Shown piece after piece: positions 16,484 to 25,933 of a stretch of DNA of 64,000 bases. Source of the stretch: Croceivirga sp009797885 (GTDB taxonomy: Bacteria > Bacteroidota > Bacteroidia > Flavobacteriales > Flavobacteriaceae); NCBI GenBank assembly GCA_045866215.1, contig AP035880.1:4154001-4218000 (forward strand), written 5' to 3'. The position numbers and the translations under genes were made by a program. A model generated the notes under the pieces. It was not told the DNA's origin. It did no database searches and was given only the letters and a program-made list of their open reading frames with translations. Numbering within the stretch: the stretch's first letter is position 1; every line of letters begins with the position of its first letter.

Positions 16484-18979
16484 TTAAAACTTCATACGTA
16501 ATTTAACGTTCAGTAAACGGGACGTCAAAAAATTGGGCACTGCAAATTGCTGTTGGGTGTCAACATCCCTGACCCAGGTATTGGTTATGGAATTCTGATT
16601 GTTGAAAATATTGAAAATCTCAAACCCCATGTCCAACTCCTTAAACCCATGTAACCAATGTCCCTTTTGGTACCTACTGTTTCTGTCGGCAAAAATATAG
16701 GAAATGCCCAAATCTGCCCGTCTATAATCTCTTAATCTATTCTGAAAATCGTAGGGGTCGGCATTGTTTGGGGAACCTCCCGGTACCCCGGTATTGTAGA
16801 CCAGGTTTACGTACAGTTTCATATTGGGAATGGTGGGCATATAATCCTGGAACAATACACCTAGTTTCAATCGCTGGTCCGTTGGCCTGGAAATATACCC
16901 TCTATCCCCTATGTTTTCCTTTGTCTGTAAATACCCCAGACTTATCCATGATTCCGCTCCGGGGATAAAGGCGCCATTAAGTCTAAAGTCAAATCCGTAG
17001 GCAAAGGCCTCGGCATTGTTATCTGCCCTGTAACGTATCCTGACATCTTCCACTGTGTAGGTATTTACATTGTCCAATTTTTTGTAGTAGGCCTCACTAA
17101 TAAGGGTAAAAGGTCTATCAAACAGTGAAAAACTGTACTCGTTTCCGGCGACAAGGTGTATGGATCTCTGCGCTTCCACCCCGGGATTTACCAGACCATT
17201 GATATCGCGTAGCTCCCTATAAAAGGGAGGCTGTTGATAACTGCCAATGGCCAATCTGAACAATACATCATTTTTCCAGTCCGGTTTTATGGCAAATTGT
17301 GCCCTGGGGCTCAGCAAAAATTGATGATTACTTTCAAATCCTTCACCGGATATGATCCACTGTTGTGCCCGGACCCCCAAATTATAGTATATGGCGTTTT
17401 CACCCCAATGGGTTTGGTTGCCGAACTGAATGAATCCGGAAAAACGATCCGTTCGCACAAAATTGGTCGCCCTCACACTTTCAAAGGGAACAATTGCCCC
17501 TTCAAAAGGCTCTTCGGGCTCATTGTTTACCAATCCGGCATTGGGAGGTCTTATGAAAAAACCGGCGGAATCCAGAAACTCGGCTTCGTTTAATCGGTCC
17601 CGAAAATCTTCATGGCTATAACGTAACCCCCATTCCAGGGATTTTCCATTTTTTTTGAGTATTCCACTATGGGTAAGGTTCACGATCAAGGCATCCAATT
17701 GGTTTCTTGCCCTATTGAATTGGGAGCCAATCCCCCTGCTTTGTGTTACCTCACCTAAGTTCCCACTTCCAAGATTGGTATCGATCTCTCCTAGCTCATA
17801 GTTGGCAATAACATCTGTAAACTCCTCTTCCAGGGCATGATAAATTGATGAGGTAAAACTGAGTTTAGTGTCCTCATTCATCAAAAAATCGGCCTTTAAA
17901 GCTCCAAATTGGGTTTCGTAACTATTCTGCTCCCTGCCCTCATAAAAAACAACCAGGGCCCTGGGTTCCAACAAGCTTCCAAAATTGGTCTGTCGGGAAA
18001 TGGGCTCATTTTTATAGTTGTTTATGGAAATATTTCCCAAAACCCCGAGCTTTAGCCGGTCACTTATTTGATGTGTCATATAGGTCTGCGCATCAAAAAA
18101 GATGGGGACAACGTTGGTCAGGGTCTGTTGGCTGTTCACAAATAGGGCATTATTTCGGTAACGGACCCCGGTAATGGTGGTGAAATTCTTTTTTTTTGAG
18201 ACGGTTTCCAATGTACTGCTGGCACCCAAAAGACTGCCCTCTACCGCTATGGAAAAAGATGAAGGTATTTTGTAGGTAATATCAAGTACTGAGGAAAGTT
18301 TGTCGCCGTATTTGGCCTGAAATCCGCCTGCGGCAAAACTTACATTTTCCACCATGCCACTGTTTACAAAACTGAATCCTTCCTGTTGCGCGGATCGAAT
18401 CAAGAAAGGTCTGTATACTTCAATGCCATTGACATAAACCAGGTTTTCATCAAAATTTCCACCACGCACATTATATTGGGTGCTCAGTTCATTGTTAAAG
18501 GAAACCCCGGGCAAGAGTTTTAAGATGTTTTCAACACCCGCATTGACCCCTGGTATTTTTCGGACGATTTCCGGAGTAATTGTTGTAGCGCCGGTGACAC
18601 TCCTTTGTCCCGTTGGCGTGACCCTCACTTCCGCAATTTGGATGGTCTTTACGGCCATCACCGGATTGAATTCAAAAATTTCATTGGTGGTCAAAATAAT
18701 GTCCTTTAAAACAACATCTTCATGACCAAGATGTGAAAAGACAATGGTCATCTTTTTGTCCGCTACCAGTTCAAGGAGATAGAAACCATTGTCGTTTGTT
18801 GTTGTCCCTGTTCCAATAACGGAAATATTGACATTGGTCAAAGGTTCCTGTTGTTCATTGAGCACATGACCGGATACGACCGCAGTTTGCCCAAATGAAA
18901 ACGATACCATTGAAAAAACGGCGAATAAGACGGCTAGGAAATTGGTCCATCTGCTATTTTCTAAAGAAGGTCTCTTCAA
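16484..18979 (-). CDS. TonB-dependent receptor with carboxypeptidase-like N-terminal domain
   Basis: An 831-residue outer-membrane receptor. The order is signal peptide (ending near SFSFGQ), a carboxypeptidase-regulatory-like beta domain (VVSGHVLNEQQEPLTNVNIS), a plug domain (IPGVNAGVENILKLLPGVSF; YNVRGGNFDENLVYVNG) and a 22-strand-type barrel rich in aromatic and acidic residues, ending NVKLRMKF. The frame opens with TTG at 18979; the next Met would cut into the signal peptide, so the TTG is likely the start. It overlaps the M23 peptidase gene by 26 nt. The ligand is unknown. It is not followed by a SusD gene. Confidence 0.9.
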   Translation of the reverse strand: MKRPSLENSRWTNFLAVLFAVFSMVSFSFGQTAVVSGHVLNEQQEPLTNVNISVIGTGTTTNDNGFYLLELVADKKMTIVFSHLGHEDVVLKDIILTTNEIFEFNPVMAVKTIQIAEVRVTPTGQRSVTGATTITPEIVRKIPGVNAGVENILKLLPGVSFNNELSTQYNVRGGNFDENLVYVNGIEVYRPFLIRSAQQEGFSFVNSGMVENVSFAAGGFQAKYGDKLSSVLDITYKIPSSFSIAVEGSLLGASSTLETVSKKKNFTTITGVRYRNNALFVNSQQTLTNVVPIFFDAQTYMTHQISDRLKLGVLGNISINNYKNEPISRQTNFGSLLEPRALVVFYEGREQNSYETQFGALKADFLMNEDTKLSFTSSIYHALEEEFTDVIANYELGEIDTNLGSGNLGEVTQSRGIGSQFNRARNQLDALIVNLTHSGILKKNGKSLEWGLRYSHEDFRDRLNEAEFLDSAGFFIRPPNAGLVNNEPEEPFEGAIVPFESVRATNFVRTDRFSGFIQFGNQTHWGENAIYYNLGVRAQQWIISGEGFESNHQFLLSPRAQFAIKPDWKNDVLFRLAIGSYQQPPFYRELRDINGLVNPGVEAQRSIHLVAGNEYSFSLFDRPFTLISEAYYKKLDNVNTYTVEDVRIRYRADNNAEAFAYGFDFRLNGAFIPGAESWISLGYLQTKENIGDRGYISRPTDQRLKLGVLFQDYMPTIPNMKLYVNLVYNTGVPGGSPNNADPYDFQNRLRDYRRADLGISYIFADRNSRYQKGHWLHGFKELDMGFEIFNIFNNQNSITNTWVRDVDTQQQFAVPNFLTSRLLNVKLRMKF

Positions 18980-20648
18980 AAGTGGTGGTATTGCCTACAT
19001 TATCGGTAACGACTACCTTAAGGTCACATTGCGTTTGCTCTACTGTTTTATCATCAAAATTATAGGTAATGGTCTTCTTTTTGGGTTCGTATTCCATTAA
19101 GATCCATTCCCCATTGAGGTAGGCATCGTAGGAGCGGATACCACTTAAATCGTCCGAAATGGTCAAACTTAGGTATCGATAATTGTTGAGCCATTGATTT
19201 GGCTTAAAATTTCTTGGGTTTACCTTTGGGGGAACGGTGTCCTTTGCCAAGGTGTATTTACCAAGGCTCCTTGTTCTGGTGGTAAACGTATTGCCCTTTT
19301 TGTACGTTTTGGAATATCTGGGTTTTAAGTCATCATTCAAATAAGCGATAAAAAGCTGCTTTTTTTCCTCTGGATTTATTTTTGAAACATCAAAAGTGAG
19401 GGTGAAATTTCTGTGCGCGGGAACCGTTTTGTCGTGTATGGTAATGGTATCCCTTCCTTTTTTCAAATTAATGTGAAAGTCCCGATAAAACGTACTTTCG
19501 GGAAAATACACTTTTGCCGATTCCAAATCAAAACTATTGGGTTTGTTGGCAATAAGGAAGTTTCCTGTGGAATCTACCGTTTTGGAAGGTTTAAAGGATC
19601 CTTTCTTTCCAAGAACGGGAATCATAACCTTTGTTTGATTGCCCTCAAAATCGGATAGTAAGAGCTCCACGGTATAGTTCATGCCCTCTTGTATGACCAG
19701 TTTGCCATTGAGATGGAGGTGGTTATAAATATTGAGTTTGTTATAAGGTTCCTTGAATACCTTTTGGATACGCTGTTGGTATTTGCTATAATGGCAAAAA
19801 TCGATAAGGGTATTGATATAACGGGTCTCCCCAAAAGAGAAGGTTTCAAAATCATATTCGGTATGTACCTTTCCATTTACTGATTGCCTAACGGAATATA
19901 TCCCATTTTTATTGGCGGCCATGTCCTGACGATCAAAACCATTGAAACCAAAACCTATGGTCCCTATGGCGGTAAGCTCATCGGCCAAAAAGGAACCATC
20001 CGACTGTCTGGTAAAGTTCAATTGAACCCTATCCGCACTTTGATTGATATGGGAATCCTTGGAGAGGGGATATCCAAAAAGTCCAATGAGTTCCGGGTTT
20101 GTCGCATCCCTTACCTCAAAACCATACAATAGGGGGTTGGTGGGTTTCTCCGTAACACTGTTCCTGATCTCAAAATGAAGGTGGGGCCCAAAAGAGCCCC
20201 CGGTATTTCCCGTGTAAGCGATAATATCACCTTTCTTTACTTCGAGCTGTCCATATTCGGGAAATACCTCAACTTCAAACTTTCTTTTGTCATACTGTAC
20301 CTCCTTAATATGGTCTTCGATATTTGGGCCAAATTTTTGCAAATGCGCGTATACGGAGGTGAAACCGTTGGGATGGGCTACGTACAATGCCTTTCCATAG
20401 CCGTATAGTGAAACTTTGATTCGGGTGACGGTGCCATCGGCGATGGCGTAAACCGGTAATCCCTGCCGTTGTTGGGTCTTAATATCAATACCACTGTGAA
20501 AGTGATTGGAACGCAACTCCCCAAAGGTACCGGACAATACCAAAGGGATATCCAACGGAGACCTAAAGGCGTCCTTAGGGTACTTTTCCTGGGCATTTAA
20601 ACATAAAACAATAAAGTATAATACACAGGTGAATCGTGTTCCCGTCAT
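18954..20648 (-). CDS. M23 family metallopeptidase
   Basis: A 564-residue exported peptidase. From the ATG at 20648 (an ATG at 20657 is also possible) a signal peptide reads MTGTRFTCVLYFIVLCLNAQ. The M23 (LytM) domain follows close behind: NHFHSGIDIKTQ gives the first zinc ligands (His, Asp), and GPHLHFEIRN gives the HxH pair. In M23 proteins these coordinate zinc and cut peptidoglycan cross-bridges. The last ~350 residues are beta-rich and have no catalytic motif; they may be Ig-like repeats. The longer frame up to 20801 would run into the divergent gene, so I reject it. The 3' end overlaps the TonB receptor. Confidence 0.9.
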   Translation of the reverse strand: MTGTRFTCVLYFIVLCLNAQEKYPKDAFRSPLDIPLVLSGTFGELRSNHFHSGIDIKTQQRQGLPVYAIADGTVTRIKVSLYGYGKALYVAHPNGFTSVYAHLQKFGPNIEDHIKEVQYDKRKFEVEVFPEYGQLEVKKGDIIAYTGNTGGSFGPHLHFEIRNSVTEKPTNPLLYGFEVRDATNPELIGLFGYPLSKDSHINQSADRVQLNFTRQSDGSFLADELTAIGTIGFGFNGFDRQDMAANKNGIYSVRQSVNGKVHTEYDFETFSFGETRYINTLIDFCHYSKYQQRIQKVFKEPYNKLNIYNHLHLNGKLVIQEGMNYTVELLLSDFEGNQTKVMIPVLGKKGSFKPSKTVDSTGNFLIANKPNSFDLESAKVYFPESTFYRDFHINLKKGRDTITIHDKTVPAHRNFTLTFDVSKINPEEKKQLFIAYLNDDLKPRYSKTYKKGNTFTTRTRSLGKYTLAKDTVPPKVNPRNFKPNQWLNNYRYLSLTISDDLSGIRSYDAYLNGEWILMEYEPKKKTITYNFDDKTVEQTQCDLKVVVTDNVGNTTTFEETFFRK

Positions 20649-20813
20649 GAAGCGCATAGATTTACATTTCAAAAGTAACCAATACCCAACAATATCAAAA
20701 CCGGTGCCAAACTGAAGGGCAATTCCTTGTGGGCTTGGAAGAATATTGCAAAAAGAATTGCTCGGTTGATCAAGGTTGGTTAACTTTGTTTGAATACGCA
20801 TTGCAATTTGCAG

Positions 20814-21104
20814 ATGGGTGAACTTATTGAAATTGTCGATTCCTTAGAGAATAAGATTAGTAAACTCCTACACCGTTTGGAGGTGCTCAACCAAGCCAAC
20901 GCCAAGTTGAAAATGGAGTTGAACAGCGTATTGGAATCACATGAAAAAACTAAGGTTGCCCTAGCGGAATGGGAAGAAAAGTATGACTCCTTAAAGCTTG
21001 CAAGTTCCATGCTAGGCAGTAATACGAACAAAACAGAAGCTAAGCTCAAAATAAATACCCTTATCCGGGAATTGGACAGTTGTATTGCCCAGTTGGCGGA
21101 ATAG
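20814..21104 (+). CDS. Coiled-coil protein upstream of zapA (ZapB-like position)
   Basis: A 96-residue, almost wholly helical coiled-coil protein (MGELIEIVDSLENKISKLL ... LESHEKTKVALAEWEEKYDSLK). It lies 10 nt before zapA and is presumably co-transcribed. In Bacteroidota a small coiled-coil protein is commonly found directly before zapA, so a role in the Z-ring is inferred from position alone, in the manner of ZapB. An upstream in-frame ATG at 20790 would add eight residues (MNTHCNLQ) and overlap the M23 promoter side; I prefer 20814. Confidence 0.7.
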   Translation: MGELIEIVDSLENKISKLLHRLEVLNQANAKLKMELNSVLESHEKTKVALAEWEEKYDSLKLASSMLGSNTNKTEAKLKINTLIRELDSCIAQLAE

Positions 21105-21114
21105 GGTAAAACAT

Positions 21115-21411
21115 ATGGATGAAAAGCTCAAAATAAAGCTTTCTATTGTGGATCGGGTGTACCCGTTGACCATAGATCCCAAACAGGAGGAGGGGTTACG
21201 GAAGGCAGCCAAGAATATAGATTATTTGGCTAAAAAGTTTGAGCAGAATTACGCTGTAAGGGATAAGCAAGACGTTCTTGCCATGTGTGCCTTACAGTTT
21301 GCATCCAAAATAGAGCAGAGTGGAATAAATGAATCCGAAAGCACCCAAGAGGCCAAGAAGAGATTGAAGGCCTTGGATGAATTGGTGCACACCAAATTAG
21401 GTGCGGAATAA
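21115..21411 (+). CDS. zapA: Cell division protein ZapA
   Basis: A 98-residue protein of the ZapA family, which cross-links FtsZ filaments at the division ring. It begins MDEKLKIKLSIVDRVYPLTI, with the N-terminal ZapA beta domain, then GLRKAAKNIDYLAKKFE, YAVRDKQDVLAMCALQFA and the long C-terminal coiled coil (ESTQEAKKRLKALDELV). I use the ATG at 21115; an ORF that starts at 21085 has an unlikely extension. It follows the coiled-coil gene by 10 nt. The 6S RNA and rny come next, the arrangement commonly found in Bacteroidota. Confidence 0.92.
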   Translation: MDEKLKIKLSIVDRVYPLTIDPKQEEGLRKAAKNIDYLAKKFEQNYAVRDKQDVLAMCALQFASKIEQSGINESESTQEAKKRLKALDELVHTKLGAE

Positions 21412-21434
21412 GTTCTTTAAAATATATTGTTACT

Positions 21435-21605
21435 GCCCACATTGGTATTATTTTTTTGACAAACTCAACACTATTACAATTAAAAAGGGTGAGTTTAGGT
21501 TGTAAAAGCAGGCCTTACCTGTATAAGGATCCTTGAGCAGCTTGTTAGCCCTAAACCTGTTTATTGGAGTTTGTACAGAACTTCAGCTGATGTGGGCTTT
21601 TTTTT
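21435..21605 (+). ncRNA. ssrS: 6S RNA (6S-Flavo type)
   Basis: A structured non-coding RNA in the zapA-rny gap, where flavobacterial 6S RNA is expected. The outer stem is exact: GCCCACAT at 21435-21442 pairs with ATGTGGGC at 21590-21597, and eight T follow (21598-21605), a terminator-like end. The transcript would be ~165 nt, with a large interrupted helix in between (inner pairs such as GGGTGAGTTTAGG facing CCTAAAC). 6S RNA binds RNA polymerase sigma-70 holoenzyme and dampens promoters in stationary phase. Family call rests on position, size and the closing stem; the inner bubble has not been modelled. Confidence 0.75.
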
Positions 21606-21622
21606 AAACCAAACTCAGTAAA

Positions 21623-23194
21623 ATGGATAATACCGTTACACTTATTATAGCGGCAGTGGTTGGTCTGGCAATAGGTTTTGCCATAGTTAAGATGTTGCAA
21701 AAGGGGAGCGCTGCAAAAACAATTTCAAACGCCAAGAAAGAGGCATCAAATATCATAAGGGAAGCAAAGAAGGAAGGGGAGAACATTAAGAAGGACAAGA
21801 TTTTTCAGGCTAAGGAAAAGTTTCTGGAACTCAAAGCGGAGCATGAAAAGGTCATTATTGGAAAAGACAAAAAAATAGGTGAGGCCGAAAAACGGACAAG
21901 GGACAAAGAATCCCAAATAAGTAATGAGCTCTCCAAAAACAAACGACTGAACGAGCAGTTGGAGAACCGATTAAAAGAGGTTGAGTACAAAAGTGAAATT
22001 TTGGACAAGAAAAAGTCCGAAGTTGAAAAATTACACAAAAGCCAGGTACAACAATTGGAGGTCATCTCCGGACTTTCTGCAGAAGATGCAAAGGCCCAGT
22101 TGTTGGAGTCCCTAAAAGAGACGGCCAAGACCGATGCCATGGCCTATCTACAGGGGACATTGGAAGAGGCCAAACTTACTGCAAAACAAGAGGCCCGTAA
22201 AATAGTTATTAACACCATTCAGCGTATAGGAACCGAAGAGGCCGTGGAAAATTGCGTTTCGGTCTTTAATCTGGAATCGGACGATGTGAAAGGACGGATT
22301 ATTGGCCGGGAAGGCCGAAATATCCGTGCCATTGAAGCTGCTACCGGGGTTGAGATTATTGTGGATGATACCCCAGAAGCAATTATTCTCTCGTGTTTTG
22401 ATTCCGTCAGGCGTGAAGTTGCCCGTTTGTCCCTGCACCGTTTGGTGACCGATGGTCGAATCCACCCTGCCCGAATTGAGGAAATTGTTAAAAAGACCGA
22501 AAGGCAGATCAATGAGGAAATCATTGAAATAGGAAAGCGAACGGTCATTGATTTGGGTATCCATGGATTGCATCCAGAACTGATCAAGGCGGTGGGAAGA
22601 ATGAAATACCGATCCTCCTACGGGCAAAATTTATTGCAGCACTCCCGTGAAGTGGCCAAACTTTGTGGCGTGATGGCGGCCGAATTGGGATTGAACCCAA
22701 AATTGGCCAAGAGGGCCGGACTTTTGCACGATATAGGTAAAGTACCCAACTCCGAGGCCGAGGTAGAAACCCCCCACGCCATTTTGGGAATGAAATGGGC
22801 GCAGAAATTTGGCGAGAAGAAGGAAGTCTGCAATGCTATTGGTGCCCACCATGATGAGGTTGAAATGACCAGCCTTATTTCTCCGGTTGTCCAGGTCTGT
22901 GATGCCATTAGTGGGGCAAGACCGGGCGCAAGAAGACAGGTTTTGGACTCCTATATTCAACGCTTAAAGGACTTGGAGGATATTGCCTTTGGCTTCAACG
23001 GTGTGCAAAAAGCCTACGCCATACAAGCCGGTCGGGAACTGCGTGTCATTGTGGAGAGCGAAAAAGTAAGTGATGATCAGGCCGCTGAGCTTTCCTTCAA
23101 CATCTCACAAAAGGTGCAAACGGATATGACCTATCCCGGCCAAGTTAAAGTCACCGTGATTCGGGAAACACGATCGGTCAATGTAGCGAAGTAG
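21623..23194 (+). CDS. rny: Ribonuclease Y
   Basis: A 523-residue membrane-anchored endoribonuclease that starts mRNA decay. Visible parts in order: N-terminal membrane helix (VTLIIAAVVGLAIGFAIV), a ~150-residue charged coiled coil, a KH domain (GRIIGREGRNIRAIEAATGV, residues ~224-245) and an HD domain with the metal motif LLHDIGKVPN (His-Asp, ~residue 370). The tail GQVKVTVIRETRSVNVAK is the usual end. It lies right after zapA and the 6S RNA. The next gene is 395 nt away. Confidence 0.96.
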   Translation: MDNTVTLIIAAVVGLAIGFAIVKMLQKGSAAKTISNAKKEASNIIREAKKEGENIKKDKIFQAKEKFLELKAEHEKVIIGKDKKIGEAEKRTRDKESQISNELSKNKRLNEQLENRLKEVEYKSEILDKKKSEVEKLHKSQVQQLEVISGLSAEDAKAQLLESLKETAKTDAMAYLQGTLEEAKLTAKQEARKIVINTIQRIGTEEAVENCVSVFNLESDDVKGRIIGREGRNIRAIEAATGVEIIVDDTPEAIILSCFDSVRREVARLSLHRLVTDGRIHPARIEEIVKKTERQINEEIIEIGKRTVIDLGIHGLHPELIKAVGRMKYRSSYGQNLLQHSREVAKLCGVMAAELGLNPKLAKRAGLLHDIGKVPNSEAEVETPHAILGMKWAQKFGEKKEVCNAIGAHHDEVEMTSLISPVVQVCDAISGARPGARRQVLDSYIQRLKDLEDIAFGFNGVQKAYAIQAGRELRVIVESEKVSDDQAAELSFNISQKVQTDMTYPGQVKVTVIRETRSVNVAK

Positions 23195-23331
23195 CAAATT
23201 GGCAACTACCCTTTTGATCAAACAGCTTACCATTCTGTTGCTGTCCATCATAATCAAATAACTGCCATTCTATCCCATAGGGTAAGAAAACAACTATTTG
23301 TGTTGTAATTGAATCCGATGAAATAGAATTA

Positions 23332-23491
23332 GAACTCATTTAAACCTTTTCAAATGGCTAAAAAATTATCCTTTTGCACCCATTTTTCGTCTTTTTTTCC
23401 TTCCGTAGCCCAGCTATGCAACTCAAAAAAGCCTTCAACTGGACACAAAATCCCAAATTTTCGTCTCATTCCAAAAAGCTTAAATGAGTTC
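23332..23491. repeat. Palindromic element with GAACTCATTTAA ends, long form (160 bp)
   Basis: Most of the rny-acn gap is a 160-bp element whose ends are inverted copies of GAACTCATTTAA (23332-23343) and TTAAATGAGTTC (23480-23491). The inner left arm, CAAATGGCTAAAAA (23351-23364), is also found inverted in the 47-bp element at 62123-62169. The shared ends and inner arm show these are copies of one repeat. It looks like a non-coding mobile or REP-like element; it has no ORF. The rest of the gap (23195-23331 and 23492-23533) shows nothing else. Confidence 0.7.
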
Positions 23492-23533
23492 TTAGTTTAA
23501 ATTGATTTTATCGTAAGAATTCGAGGCAAAAAA

Positions 23534-23541
23534 TACTTTTG
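23534..23541 (+). promoter_or_regulatory. Candidate promoter -7 box for aconitase
   Basis: TACTTTTG fits the Bacteroidota -7 consensus TAnnTTTG, 48 nt before the acn start. A TTG lies 29 nt further upstream, which is too far for the usual -33 spacing (about 17-23), so the -33 part is weak. Confidence 0.35.
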
Positions 23542-23589
23542 GTTTTTGTATTTTTACGGAAATACCAAATTCTTTAAAAATAATTCAAC

Positions 23590-25860
23590 ATGGCATTTGA
23601 TATTGATATGATCAAAAAGGTCTATGCCCACATGGGGGAACGAGTGGACAAGGCTAGGGAACTCCTTGCTAGACCTATGACTTTAGCAGAGAAAATCCTT
23701 TATTCCCATCTATGGGACGGAAATCCTACCACGGTCTTTCAAAGGGGTAAGGATTATGTGGATTTTGCCCCGGATAGGGTAGCCTGCCAAGATGCCACGG
23801 CGCAAATGGCACTATTGCAATTCATGCATGCCGGGAAACCCAAAGTTGCCGTTCCAACCACGGTTCATTGCGATCACTTGATTCAAGCCAAAGTGGGTGC
23901 CGATGCTGATTTAAAACGTGCCAATGAAACCAGTAATGAAGTGTTCGACTTTTTGGAGTCGGTCTCCAATAAATACGGAATTGGATTTTGGAAGCCCGGA
24001 GCAGGTATTATCCACCAGGTTGTCCTGGAGAATTATGCTTTTCCAGGAGGTATGATGATCGGTACCGATTCGCATACGGTAAATGCCGGAGGATTGGGAA
24101 TGGTCGCGATTGGGGTTGGGGGAGCAGATGCTGTTGACGTCATGGCGGGAATGCCCTGGGAACTGAAATTCCCCAAACTTATTGGTGTAAAATTGAAAGG
24201 AAAACTCTCGGGGTGGACCGCCCCTAAGGATGTTATTCTCAAAGTGGCGGATATTTTGACCGTAAAGGGAGGAACAGGGGCCATTATAGAATATTTTGGA
24301 GAAGGTGCATTGGCCATGTCCTGTACTGGTAAGGGTACCATTTGTAATATGGGTGCAGAAGTAGGTGCTACGACCTCCACTTTTGGTTATGATGAGTCCA
24401 TGGACCGTTACCTTAGGGGTACCAATAGGGCCGATGTTGCGGATGCCGCTTTGGAAGTAAAGGAACACCTTACTGCAGATGCCGGGGTTTATGACGAACC
24501 GGAAAAATACTTCGATCAGGTTATAGAAATTGATTTAAATACCTTGGAACCCCATTTAAATGGACCCTTTACCCCGGATTTGGCGACCCCTATCTCCAAA
24601 ATGAGCGAGGCCGCAAAGGAAAACGACTGGCCATTGAATGTTGAGGTGGGCTTAATAGGCTCTTGTACCAATTCGTCCTATGAAGATATTTCAAGGGCTG
24701 CCTCATTGGCCAAGCAAGTAGCGGACAAAAACTTGAAAACAAAGTCCAAGTTTACCATCACCCCTGGATCGGAACAGGTGCGTTATACCATTGAAAGGGA
24801 TGGATTCATTGATACCTTCAACAATATTGGCGCTACCGTTTTTGCCAATGCCTGCGGACCTTGTATTGGGATGTGGGATCGTTATGGTGATAAGGCAGCG
24901 GATGGCCCTAGAAATACCATTGTGCATTCCTTTAACCGAAACTTTGCCAAAAGGGCGGATGGAAACCCAAATACCATGGCCTTTGTAGGTTCTCCGGAAC
25001 TGGTTACCGCCATCGCCATAGCCGGTCGGTTGGATTTTAATCCGGTTTCCGACAAACTGATCAATGAGGATGGCGAAGAAGTCATGTTGGACGAACCAAG
25101 GGGGTATGAACTACCGCCAGAAGGTTTTGCCGTTGAGGATGCAGGATACATTGCTCCCAAAGAAGACGGCAGTCAGGTAGCGGTCATCGTTTCCCCGGAG
25201 TCACAACGTTTGCAACTTTTAGCTCCTTTTGAACCCATTCAGCCCGAAAGTCTAAAGGGAATGAAATTGCTCATTAAAGCATTTGGAAAATGTACTACGG
25301 ACCATATTTCCATGGCGGGCCCATGGCTGAGGTACCGTGGTCATTTGGACAATATCGCCAACAATACCCTTATTGGAGCCGTCAATGCCTACAATAAAAA
25401 GACCAATTTCGTCAAGAACCAATTGACAGGGGAATATGGTGCGGTTCCAGACACTCAGAGGGAATACAAGAAAAATGGTATTAAGACCATTGTAATAGGG
25501 GACCATAACTATGGCGAGGGATCCTCACGTGAGCACGCTGCCATGCAGCCCCGTCACCTGGGTGTAGCTGCCGTTTTGGTTAAATCCTTTGCAAGGATCC
25601 ATGAGACCAACCTTAAAAAACAAGGGATGTTGGGCCTCACTTTTGCTAATGAGAATGACTATGATCTGATTCAAGAGGATGATACGTTCAACTTTGTCGA
25701 CATAGAGGATTTTGCACCGGGAAAACCATTGACCATTGAGGTGGTCCATGCCGATGGCAGCAAGGATGTTGTAATAGCCAACCATAGTTATAATGATGCA
25801 CAGATTGGTTGGTTCAAAGAAGGTTCTGCCCTAAATGTGATTAAAAAGGAGAACGCATAA
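23590..25860 (+). CDS. acn: Aconitate hydratase
   Basis: A 756-residue aconitase that isomerises citrate and isocitrate in the TCA cycle. The mitochondrial-like form fits the length and the opening MAFDIDMIKKVYAHMGERVD. Visible motifs: DSHTVNAGGLGM (IGTDSHT), the Fe-S ligand region GSCTNSSYED (first Cys) with ACGPCIGMWDR (CxxC for the other two), and the swivel-domain GDHNYGEGSSREHAA. All three cluster cysteines are present. A strong terminator follows at 25881. The upstream gap carries a palindromic repeat. It appears monocistronic. Confidence 0.95.
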   Translation: MAFDIDMIKKVYAHMGERVDKARELLARPMTLAEKILYSHLWDGNPTTVFQRGKDYVDFAPDRVACQDATAQMALLQFMHAGKPKVAVPTTVHCDHLIQAKVGADADLKRANETSNEVFDFLESVSNKYGIGFWKPGAGIIHQVVLENYAFPGGMMIGTDSHTVNAGGLGMVAIGVGGADAVDVMAGMPWELKFPKLIGVKLKGKLSGWTAPKDVILKVADILTVKGGTGAIIEYFGEGALAMSCTGKGTICNMGAEVGATTSTFGYDESMDRYLRGTNRADVADAALEVKEHLTADAGVYDEPEKYFDQVIEIDLNTLEPHLNGPFTPDLATPISKMSEAAKENDWPLNVEVGLIGSCTNSSYEDISRAASLAKQVADKNLKTKSKFTITPGSEQVRYTIERDGFIDTFNNIGATVFANACGPCIGMWDRYGDKAADGPRNTIVHSFNRNFAKRADGNPNTMAFVGSPELVTAIAIAGRLDFNPVSDKLINEDGEEVMLDEPRGYELPPEGFAVEDAGYIAPKEDGSQVAVIVSPESQRLQLLAPFEPIQPESLKGMKLLIKAFGKCTTDHISMAGPWLRYRGHLDNIANNTLIGAVNAYNKKTNFVKNQLTGEYGAVPDTQREYKKNGIKTIVIGDHNYGEGSSREHAAMQPRHLGVAAVLVKSFARIHETNLKKQGMLGLTFANENDYDLIQEDDTFNFVDIEDFAPGKPLTIEVVHADGSKDVVIANHSYNDAQIGWFKEGSALNVIKKENA

Positions 25861-25880
25861 GCCAAATAAAATGATAACCC

Positions 25881-25910
25881 AAAAAACTCCTGATTCGTCA
25901 GGAGTTTTTT
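25881..25910 (+). terminator. Rho-independent terminator of acn
   Basis: ACTCCTGA and TCAGGAGT form an 8-bp stem around a TTCG tetraloop, flanked by A6 and T6. The stem begins 26 bases after the acn stop. It is near symmetric and could act on both strands. Confidence 0.88.
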
Positions 25911-25933
25911 GATAGTACGTAACCCAATTCGTT

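Noticed and set aside
20649..20801. Longer N-terminus of the M23 peptidase
   Set aside because: It crosses the divergent promoter and overlaps the coiled-coil gene's side; the ATG at 20648 starts a clean signal peptide.
23911..24468. Minus-strand ORF of 185 codons inside aconitase
   Set aside because: Antisense to intact aconitase sequence; no start context, no domain.
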